Positions 11,208 through 20,537 of a DNA stretch of 52,982 nt are shown here, one piece after another; within the stretch, counting starts at the first letter, position 1; each line of letters starts with the position of its first letter. The position numbers were made by a program, and so were the translations under genes. The notes beneath the pieces were generated by a model. The model saw nothing but the letters and a program-made list of their open reading frames with translations, was not told the DNA's origin and did not search any database. The stretch spans positions 138,978-191,959 of the forward strand of contig NW_019091588.1 in the NCBI RefSeq assembly GCF_001949145.1. Direction: 5' to 3'. Source of the DNA: Acanthaster planci (Eukaryota; Echinodermata; Asteroidea; Valvatida; Acanthasteridae).

Positions 11208-11290
11208 AACGTGTCCTCATTTAATCCAATTTTCATTGCACCCTTCTGGTCTAGCCAGCCCTGGTTCCCTTGTCTCTTAGCTGGTCAAAA
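11208..11290 (+). pseudogene. DIRS-like RNase H distal block
   Basis: Reads FIAPFWSSQPWFPCLL (about 11232-11279) on the plus strand, matching the IAPxWxxQPWxPxLL block that follows RNase H in DIRS-type elements. It continues the element interrupted at 10798, but about 150 residues normally lying between the two blocks are missing, so a deletion accompanied or preceded the MITE insertion. Confidence 0.55.
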
Positions 11291-12461
11291 TACTAGTGAG
11301 ATTTGTTGCGAAATGAAGGACTACCAGATGTTGAAGGTTGAAACTTATTTTTCGTGGCATACATGTGGGAGTGCACTCTTGTTCACGTGCAGTGTGGCAA
11401 CAGACAATTCCTAGATTAACGTCAGTGTAGGAATCAGTACCCAGACCGAAATCTTGAGCTGAATCGCGGGCTACATGTACCTTGTAATGCATGCACTAGA
11501 AAAGACAGTGTGTGGGCTTGTTTATTGCAGAGCCTACAGTTTCCAGTGTGTCGAAAGAAAAGAGATAAACACATAAAGGATTCTTCTCGTGAAAGTGAGT
11601 GGATTCAGTTCCTATGAAAGTAACCATTTGCTCGCTGATGAATGACAAAGGCACGCAACCTGGTAGTGTTGCAGGGCTGCAGTGGCGGTCCCAAAAACAA
11701 ACCCGGCAGTGTTCCAGCAACACAGCACCATACACCGGCAGATGCAACACAACACAAGCAGTCAGCGAGGCTTATGCGTCGCTTTTCTCAGTTCAGGGTG
11801 CTTTTGCAGACACTGGATATTTGTCAAAGCAGTCCTCGAAGTTCGCAGCATATTGTTTTTATCTGCGATAATTAGGAATATTTAAAATCTAACTGTAATG
11901 CGCTGTCCAGAGAATCGATTCAACACCGTATTGCATGCACAGAAACATCAAGATGAAGTCTCAGTGTACGAGATTCCTGTCCAAAACTACAAACTGCACA
12001 AGACCGAGGTATTTTTTATTTTACGACAAAAACACATAAAATCATGCACTTAAACTTGATGGACAAGAACCGCGCAAGAACATTGCATTTTGAGCATGCC
12101 TCTACTACGAGACTTGTGTGAAAGATGTATACACCAGTCCTTCATTTCTAGAAAATCCAGGAGAGCTCTCCTGAAATCAGTCAGGACAGCAAATCGCTCT
12201 CCTTAAAATAAGCCTAATGTTTAAGTACAAAAACAGGGTATATTCAGTTCACTATCCATTTTGATAACATCTGTTGTCATGGTTCATTTTAATCAGTTCT
12301 AGTTTGTCAGAAATATTATATTCAGTTTCGCTCAAACAGAAATGCTTATCACACTAGTGTTTTTTTTTTCAGAAAAAAAAATCCCTGTCAAAATAAAGTC
12401 TCACGTCTGACAATTTTTTTTTATTTTCAGTAATACAACTTACAAGTGCAACAAATTATCT
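11291..12461. other. No gene recognised
   Basis: Contains a TACATGTA at 11473-11480 and an open stretch at 11599-11875 (plus, two overlapping frames) without recognisable domains. The 12380-12440 part has A/T runs, including an AATAAA-like string on the minus strand downstream of the ORF at 12462-12787. Confidence 0.5.
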
Positions 12462-12787
12462 TTAATGGCAATAAATAGAACAGAATTCGTTACTGAAGCC
12501 TGATGCCTCCACAGTTTTTGCAAAATGACTGGCGCAAACTTGAAGAGATTCAATTTCACGTTCTGGTGCATCACTTCTCCAGTTAGCTGAATTCACCCAA
12601 AACAAAAAATGAGCATCATGCACTTGAGCCAATACATATCCGTCGTGGTTATCATGAGAGTGTTGCACACGAATATTGTCCGACACGTTGAGAGAATCTC
12701 CTGCGCGAAATCGCCTCATGGAGCCCCATAGTCGTAGTGTACGCACGCTATCACCACTCAACGTAACGTTTTCGTGTAGACTGAAAT
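12462..12787 (-). CDS. Putative terminal exon, unknown protein
   Basis: Minus-strand open reading of about 108 codons ending in a stop at 12462-12464. It contains SVRTLRLWGSMRRFRAGDS, then NIRVQHSHDNHDGYVLAQVH and FLFWVNSANWRSDAPEREIE. It is more GC-rich and codon-like than its surroundings. On the minus strand the sequence just upstream (ATTTCAG before TCTACACGAA, about 12785-12795) resembles a splice acceptor, and an AATAAA string lies about 40 bases after the stop. I do not recognise the family. It could be the last exon of a host gene to the right or a transposon relic; no ATG start is claimed. Confidence 0.35.
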
Positions 12788-13310
12788 CTTAAGGCACACC
12801 GGTTGTGCACTGAGCACCCTGTTGTAGATCGGAAAACTTGCTTCTGGCCAATAAAAACTCTCCAGCTGACTGGGGTCAGGTTAGCTTTGTTGTGGGTATT
12901 TCAAACTCGGAAGAAAAAGCTTCAAAATGTAAATTTTACAGCGAACCACACGGTCCATGGTTTTGAAGATTATTTCCACTGTTTGCTGTAATATTGTTCA
13001 AAAATTGAAATGTCCTCTTCAATTTTTCAAGGAGCGCGGTAAGAGCACCTGCGCGATCATGCTCCTCAAAACTGAAGGACTAATACACATTGTTTACAAC
13101 CGTATCTCCCCCATGAGGTTTTGGGGTCATTGGCGCACACAATGAGTGTTTCTAAAATCAGCGAAAAAATGACTTGCAGAAGCCCATTTTTTTGACATTT
13201 TTCAGCAATAAGTGGGAAAAGTGTTATATTTTTTATTTTGAAAGATGGTCTTGTCACCTCTTGCTTAAAGGTTATAATTGGGGAAGCAAGGTTTTCTTTG
13301 CCCTGCCTCT
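12788..13310. other. No gene recognised
   Basis: AT-rich with short chance ORFs only; no repeat structure noted. Confidence 0.5.
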
Positions 13311-13943
13311 TTAACCACTCAGTGCCAGGGCTCCCGGTACCAGAGACGTTGGCCATATATTTCATGGCCAGGGTGCCTGAAATCTGAACTGAGGAACTGG
13401 GCCCTGTATCAAAAGACCAAACACGTAATAAAAGACCAAGCTGCTGGGACTTGCCAGTCAAGGTTCATATGCTGTCAGCACAGAGTGCTGGCATTAGCCG
13501 AGGTACATGTAATCTGTCCATTTTTTGAAACAGTACTATTGTTTGCTGCTGCCAGCACCTGCAGATTATCAGTGGACACAAAAGTGCTCCAGCACACTGG
13601 GGATGAGCAATACAATACCGCTGTACGCTCATGGAATCTGGCTGCATTTATAGTAAAGACAGTGCCACCATCCAGCAATGCACTGGGCCAATTTGCAGAA
13701 CAAAGGAAAGTACACAACACTGCACAATGGGGGCTCTTTACTGGATGACAGGCGTGGCTGCAATACATGTCAGTGGAGGTCGCCTGTCAGCAGTTTCGAC
13801 TAGCCACCAGTCATTTATTTGGCTGTATGTGGCCGGTAAATGACGATAGGAAGTTTTCGAAGAATTTTTAGAACAGAAAATCATGAAAAACAGCTGGCAA
13901 TGCGTCCTCCATGTGTGAACTCCAACCAGCAGGAAGTGGTTAA
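13311..13943 (+). mobile_element. TTAA-flanked MITE (piggyBac-like), copy 1
   Basis: Bounded by TTAA (13311-13314 and 13940-13943). The left end TTAACCACTCAGTGCCAGG is matched inverted at the right end by a sequence whose complement reads TTAACCACTTCCTGCTGG. The interior shares long blocks with copies at 15022, 39781 and 51552 (AAAAGACC repeats, GCTGCTGG, TTTTGAAACAGTA, CAAAAG then GCTCCA). TTAA target duplication with short CC-starting ends is characteristic of piggyBac elements, so a non-autonomous piggyBac derivative is the best inference. No transposase. One internal TACATGTA (13504-13511) replaces TA of the other copies. Confidence 0.75.
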
Positions 13944-15021
13944 GCCTTACCGGCCCGCATGAAGAGACACTATAGCCAGATGGGCCATCTCTGCCATCAA
14001 ATTTACTAACACTGAACAGCCATCCCCATCTAATGATACCCCCCCTCGCCACATCCAGGCGCATGACATCAGAGCAGTCTCTACCTCATGGGCCTATATG
14101 TATTTCGGAGGCGTTCCCTAGGACATTATTTGCAAGGCAGCATGCTGGAAGTCACCCTCTACCTTCACCTCATGCTACCTGACTGATGCCTGCAGACAGA
14201 CAGTATCCACGGCAAGACGGTTCTGGCATCCTCCACATCGGGACTGACGGGCCTCCGCTAAAGATGGATGATGTACCCCATCCTTCCTTCCAATTTATGA
14301 ATAAACTTGACATTTTGCCCTGGCCATTAATGGCCGATTGTAAAAATGCCTAATCAAACATGTGTCAATGTGTATTTTTTAGGCACTTTTCATAATTTAC
14401 TGTAACTATAATTCATGATTTACTGTAATATAGAAATACAGGGGAGTACATGCCCTTCCACCCTTCTCACAACTAACAATGCAGTACAGATGATAGTATG
14501 GGAAAAATTCATATATCTGTCACTACCTCCAGATGTGACTTGCGTGTAACTGTTTCCCCACTAACATTTGATTGGCAGGGACAGGTGGCATTTTATTAGC
14601 TCATTAACATTGTAATCAAACTTTGCCTTCAGGTAAGTCCCATTTAATTTTTCAATTGTGTGTTAAGCTTGGTTCTGGGATAGGTTTGTGCAAAACCACA
14701 AGGCTGGAGTCCATGATGTACATGTAGAATACTTGTGAGTGGTGGGTAGCCATGATTTAACAGTAGTGTCAAGCGCACAAATACATGTATTGGGATAGTA
14801 CATTTGTGTCACACTTTGCTGCAATTGTACTTTCGTAGTTAAGGGACTTGAGTATTATCCTTAGAAGACTTGAATCTAGTAATTTACTTGTAATGATTAA
14901 AGTGAGGTACATTTTAGGGCTTGGGTCAACATGCCAAAAATTGGTCACTGACATTGGACTTGAGTCAGTGACTAATTGTAATTCTGGGATATAGTGACAT
15001 CTCTCCTTTAGTTATTCTTAA
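13944..15021. other. No gene recognised
   Basis: Moderately GC-rich at first (13944-14290), then AT-rich. Two TACATGTA (14717-14724, 14784-14791). No domain-level coding signal on either strand. Confidence 0.5.
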
Positions 15022-15490
15022 TAACCACTTCCTGCCAGGTGACCCGTTTTCAAGAACCTAGGCTTTATACATGAAGCCTGGGAGCCTGAAACCGGGACAA
15101 AAGAATTGGGCCATGTAATAAAAGACCGTGCTCGGCACAAAAGACTGAGCTGCTGGGCATTACCAACATTTCTTCACTCTCAATAGTGGAGATAATCCAG
15201 CCTTGTTTTGAAACAGTATACCAGGGTTTGGGGTATTTAGAGCGAGCGGATTACCACCGGGGACAAAAGCGCTCCACCACCACAGCGAGAGCCACACAGC
15301 ACCGCTGCAGGCTAATCTGGCCCCTGTTGAAAAGAGGTCAGCGGAGCACTGTTCCGGTTTGGGAAACAAAAGAATCTTACATAACATGGCACAATCTGGG
15401 CTCTTGACAAGGCTGCAGGCCTGCCTGAAATATTCAGGAGTCAATGAAGGCCACCTGTCAGCTTAGAGTAGCCACCAAAGCATATAATGC
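15022..15490 (+). mobile_element. TTAA MITE family, copy 2 (right end lost)
   Basis: Starts TAACCACTTCCTGCCAGG (the TTAA has become ATAA) and follows copies 1 and 5 closely: AATAAAAGACC, GCTGCTGGGCATTACC, GGAGATAATCCAGCC, TTTTGAAACAGTATACCAGG, ACCACCGGGGACAAAAGC. Similarity to copy 1 ends around 15490 near GTAGCCACCA. No inverted right end found, so the copy is truncated or decayed. Confidence 0.7.
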
Positions 15491-17221
15491 ACGATATACA
15501 GCACAGGGGGACCCCCCTCTATTGTGACTTCTTTTGTGTTGATGGAATCTTTGGAATTCCTTTCAGATTTCTGAACAAAACTGTTCAATTTAAGTTTGGC
15601 ATTGAGTGCAACTCAAGAGATTAACTGCAAGGCGTTTAATCTTGCCCTTAAGCAGCACCATCTACCGGTATGTGTACCATAGTTTTGCATACAACCTGTA
15701 GATCTTGAATACCCCCTTACCAGTGTCAAATGTCAGCAAGTGTCAAGAGAATTTTTCTCCAGCGTGGTCTCTCATAGCAAGTTTGTGGCCAACAGCCCCA
15801 TCAATATAAAGTATGTATTTCTGTGTACTGCAACTAATAAATAACTTTTGTGGAGTTTTGCCATTTACGAATGTGATAATTTTGTTTTGTTACAGAGAGC
15901 ATACAGAGTGTCCAGTAACAGGCTGCACATGTCGATGTATGTTGATGGATTCCGCAGGCACAATTTTCTCTGCAACAGCAAGCACTACATAAAAACAGCT
16001 TCACAATACATGTACAGTACATCCCACCTTATAACCTCAACCTGAAACAAAGGGTTAATTTGACCAAGTTGCTTACATGTAATACAATTGTGTTTCTCAT
16101 AAAGTCGGACCAAAAATGCTTTCAAAAGATACCATGATGGCTTCCTTCAGTCATGCTTCACCGAGCACTATTGTTTGAACAATTGTCAAAACTCATTTGT
16201 GCTATTTCAAGGCATTCTGATTACATTCAAATGGGGCTTGATAGAATTTTAATGTTTTTAATGTTTAATGTCAACATTCATTTGTGTGAAGTGTATAAAG
16301 GTTTGCTTATTGTCATGATTGTCTTGCTTGGTCTGGAAAACACTGTTTCTGATAGTCTGCTGAGGACACATTATGTAATAGATATTTATTTTGGGGGCAG
16401 TAAGCTGGTGCAGGGGTAAAACCTATTCACAGTTGACACCACTTAGCCACATGTTTAACAACAGTTAGCGACATGGTTCAGCTTCATCCAAAGAGTGTTA
16501 TTCGTAACTAAATATGTCTATCATCTTCTTGTATTTCAAAAGGTTAAATTTTCCTTTAGCCTTGTTGGATGTGATCTTAATGTTTTGCAATTGACCCAAA
16601 GTGTCACAGATGAATTTTGAAATTACATCTTTATACATGTACATGTAACAACGATGCCTACTGAAACATGACTGCAGGAATTACTATCAGAACAATGTAT
16701 CATTTGAAAGCATTTTACTCCCACCATACAGCAAACACATACAGTCACACAGCTCACAACTTGGCCAGATTAACCCTTTATTTTGGGACTCATTTTTTTC
16801 TGCAAGCAGGTAGCAAGACAATGAGTGCTTACCCGGTTTATTCCACATTTTCCAAAAAGATATTGTAGGGTACAAAACATCTATGTGTACCGTAAAACCT
16901 GCAAATGATTGGTATACATTGTATTTTGTGTGCTGATATCAACATCTGCATTCTAGCAGCCTGAAGGGTGAAATTGGGTTGGAAATGAGAAATCTCTTAC
17001 AATTTACCTTCCGTTCTGATTTGAGGCATGCTGTCACACCCTACACCATTGCATGCCCAAAACCTATATTGGATAATCATACTTCACGGAAACTTCAGAA
17101 ATGACAAAAATCAAATGTGCTTACTATTAATTCTCCCAGTGATATAGCCTTTGCTGGCAAAACATACCATGCAAATGCAAATATAGTAACTTATAGGTTT
17201 GCTTTAATTATGTTTTTATAG
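15491..17221. other. No gene recognised
   Basis: AT-rich. TACATGTA near 16008, 16074 and a double at about 16634-16647; one TACCGGTA at 15664-15671. Only short chance ORFs. Confidence 0.5.
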
Positions 17222-17459
17222 TAGCACTAGCAAAGGCAAATCCAGAGAAAAATGTGCAGCATGTGTCAGTACCACCTTGGGTCACAAATTTGAAAGAAGA
17301 GAAAATCGCATCCCTTGAAGAATCCAGTGGTGCGCTTTTCCACATGCCTGATTTCAGAATCGGGACTGTTTGTTCTGAAAGTGGATGTAACACCCTGCAC
17401 AATGCCTCATGTGACCACAATAAATGTCTACATTTGCCCTCTGAACCAGGGAGATCAGG
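17222..17459 (+). CDS. Putative internal exon, unknown Cys-containing protein
   Basis: Open frame of about 78 codons with plausible splice borders. The upstream sequence TTTAATTATGTTTTTATAG is a good acceptor tract. The downstream border AG|GCAAGT (about 17458) matches the consensus of the rare GC-AG donor class. The frame reads ALAKANPEKN, then VPPWVTNLKEEKIASLEESS, ALFHMPDFRIGTVCSESGC, NASCDHNKCLHLPSEPG, with five Cys. The frame stays open past the donor to 17541, so a longer chance ORF is an alternative. Family not recognised. No neighbouring exon was identified within the window. Confidence 0.35.
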
Positions 17460-18314
17460 CAAGTTTAGTTCAGGATTGCAGTTACATGTACACGTAAGCT
17501 TTGTTTTAGACTCATCAGAGTACGGTATCAGATGGATGTAAATGAATTGCTTCTTTAAACATGGAAAATTTCCAAGATACACAGTATATCAGTTTTTAGA
17601 TTTTGTTATTTTGATTCTTCAGATCACTCAAATTGAATGATTTGCATTGTAATACTTCATTCAAATACATGTATACACGCAACACAGAAAACAGTGCTTC
17701 AGAAAGATGTAAGATACTGGGTTATATGTCTAGTATTTGCATTAGTCTTGGGCAATTTGAATCATTGTTACAAACTGCTATTATTCTACGCTGTACAACA
17801 TGAGAAATGTGGCCTTCTGGCATAATTGAAGTTCGCCTGTTTTCAAAAAGTAAATATTCATTTTACTCGAATGACGGAAAAAACACGCACACAAACCAGA
17901 ATATTCATCAGTTTTACTTTTGTATTAATGTATCATTTCAGCTTGCTTTGTCTTCACTTTTGCTTATCTTTAAAGTTTTAAACTTAAAATCTGACAAATG
18001 GTGAAGCTATTGAGACATTCAACATAGGGTTTATACATGTAAAATCATGTGTGACTTATGAGGTTAGTCCCAGTTTCTTCTCAAATTATTATGCACACTG
18101 CGGAATTTAATCTGCTATATTTATAGTGATGATTTTGTTCCATAATTTAAAATAATAACCTTGAAAACTAATTGACATTGCTGACAGATAACTTCTTCAA
18201 ATCAAAGTTTGGCTTTTTCCTTAGTTTATGGCAGTGCATTTTTATCTCAAACTCATTGGGGCTTGATAGAAAGGTCCATCAATTAAAAAATGAAACATAT
18301 TTCTTGGTTATGTG
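17460..18314. other. No gene recognised
   Basis: AT-rich. TACATGTA near 17485, 17667 and 18033. If the exon at 17222-17459 is real, this is intron or flank. Confidence 0.5.
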
Positions 18315-18722
18315 TTAACCACTTAACACCGGGTAAAAAAATTTCCTTGAATTACAAGCTGCCGGGCAGTGTTTTATGATTTTGACGTTCGTATTCATCA
18401 TACTTCTATAGGGAAAATTCACCCAAGAAATGCATGTAATGAGTCAGAAGGCAATGAAGCGTGGCCAAGCGCTTTCAAAAAACACCATTGTTATGTTATG
18501 GCTTCTTTGTTCTCCCTCCACCCAGCCTGCCTGGAACGACAAACAATGGTCGGCTAGGCTGGTCTGGAGCTCTGCAGTACTTCATGCCATTGTACTTCAC
18601 AATAGGAGGATTACAGCCTATGGTGATTCATAGCAGTCATTCTGGTCCCCACATGAGGCCGCCTGGCTATGTGGATCAGAAGAATGTGGCCTATGTGGGG
18701 TCAACCGGCACCAAGTGGTTAA
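18315..18722. mobile_element. TTAA-flanked MITE, copy 3 (different interior)
   Basis: Exact TTAA at both ends (18315-18318, 18719-18722). The left end TTAACCACTTAACACCGGG and the right end, whose complement reads TTAACCACTTGGTGCCGG, form imperfect terminal inverted repeats of about 18 bp. The interior does not align with the other copies, so this is a sister subfamily sharing termini, as expected for elements mobilised by one transposase. Confidence 0.7.
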
Positions 18723-19857
18723 ATCATGGTTAAAAAGTTATCCACAAATTTGGCCACTTTAAAATTTTTCTGTTTTACTGAACATATGTAATACATTAAC
18801 CAGTATATACACCGGTGTATTGATACCAGTATGAAAACACGCCAAATAAAATAAGTTCCCATGTCACTTGTGTTTTCTTATTTTGAGAAATGTTTTGCAC
18901 ATATATACATTTATGAGTGTAATTTTGTTCAACTTGCAATAAAATGGAGACAAACTACAAAGAGTTTGAAAGTTGGTAAGGTATTGTTTCACTGAGATCT
19001 AATTCCATCAAGAGTTTTGTCAGTCAAAGAATGCCATGTACGATCAACAGTGAGTATTTGGAATGCCAGCTGCATGGATCGTGACGTGTACATAACAAGT
19101 ATTGCCTGCTGTGTAGGAGTCCATGTCTTATTTGCCCGATGGTGTACAAAACTCATGCAAGCCTTAAAATTAACGTTTGTCCACTTACTGGCGGTAAGTG
19201 AATTTAAAAACGGGTAAGTTACTGGGTACATGTAGGTGTGAATTAAAGCCAAGATGGAGTTTGAGTGAAATGAATGATGAATAAGCCTATGAATAAATCA
19301 CTTTTGAACAAAAAAACTTGTTTAATGTTTCTATTTTCACTTGTCTTCTTTAACTTATTTACTCCAGGTTTTATGGACATCTGGGTTGGTATCCTGCAAT
19401 CTCAAGTATTTTTTACAAAGTAGCGTCGCACACAATCATGACTCCATAGCCTTCGTTTGTAAACCCTCAATGAGAGGTAGAGCGCATAGGAACAAGGTTG
19501 GATCACATACATGTACATTGTACAGCATGTCCAGTACCAGATGCATGTGATACTAGTCTATTTAGCCATGTCCATGAAAATAATGTACATGTATATCATT
19601 CCGCTGGTTCCATGCAGCTTTCCTTTCCTGGTATCTTGTCACAAACTCTATAGTGCTAGGGAAAGATCATGGCGCAATGTGGTAGCACCTCAGGCAGTAC
19701 CGTCATAAATCTCGGTTGTACATTGAGAGGCTTTGTGCTTGTCTTAGTACTATGGGTTGTATTTTTATACCTCTTGGAGGGTTCAGGGCTCTGGTGGTTA
19801 AGAAGTCTCAGAAGACGGAACTATTGTGACTAATTTTGACTAATCTGATGATGAACA
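18723..19857. other. No gene recognised
   Basis: AT-rich with TACATGTA near 19225, 19508 and 19584. No coding blocks. Confidence 0.5.
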
Positions 19858-20219
19858 AATAAGCCTTTTGCGAGTTAACTTTGACCCAAATGTAGTACAC
19901 TGAGTTCTTTAACTTCACGTGAACATAACTTGAATTCTCCTTACTAAAACCAATGTTGCTATACCTCATGATTCGGGGCAAGCTTTTGCTTAGTCATGTA
20001 AGAGATCCCTTGCAACAATACACTGTTCTCAATGGATAAGAAGGACATGAAGGTACCAGTCCATTCCAGAGATGGTGGTCGCTATGCGAAAGCTTGCCAC
20101 GAATCATGAGGTATAGCAACAGTGTCTTTAGACTGGGGAATTCAAATTGTTATGTTTATGTGCAGTCAGATAACTCATCAGTGCACCAGATTTTATTCAA
20201 ATTTAACAAATGGCTTATT
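19858..20219. mobile_element. Foldback element, about 150-bp arms
   Basis: Starts AATAAGCC (19858) and ends GGCTTATT (20212-20219). The arms pair along most of their length: TAGTACACTGA against GTGCACTGA, AACATAAC, TTGAATTC, then a near-perfect core in which GTTGCTATACC, CTCATGATTCG and GGCAAGCTTT (19954-19990) face their complements at 20080-20125. The central loop is about 60-80 bases. Outside these coordinates pairing stops. This is a non-autonomous foldback/MITE-type element; superfamily unknown. Confidence 0.75.
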
Positions 20220-20479
20220 GGTAGGTCATTCTTAGGAATGAGTAAGTGGAAAGTCAGGCGTGGTTAAGTGATGGGTAAGTGGGGGAAAAAAATATTAAAT
20301 TTGAGGCTTGAGCCAATGGACCCCGTAACAGGCAATAGTTTTGTTATACCATGGTAACAGATTTTACAAATGCAAGGGAACGCAGTGCGTCACAATGCTT
20401 TCACTTTACTTAAATGTCCATCCCCAACAAAGTTTGTAGGTGAACAATTTTTTTACTGAATAATCACTTGGGGTTAGGA

Positions 20480-20537
20480 CATTTCCAAAGAATTTTTCCA
20501 TGGTGTTGTTACACCATGGAAAAATTCTTTGGAAATG
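20480..20537. repeat. Perfect 27-bp hairpin with 4-base loop
   Basis: The 27 bases at 20480-20506 (starting CATTTCCAAAG, ending CCATGGTGT) are exactly reverse-complemented at 20511-20537, with loop TGTT. No mismatch in 27 pairs, which is striking beside the decayed repeats around it. It could be a recent palindrome, a miniature element or a hairpin RNA source. Confidence 0.9.
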
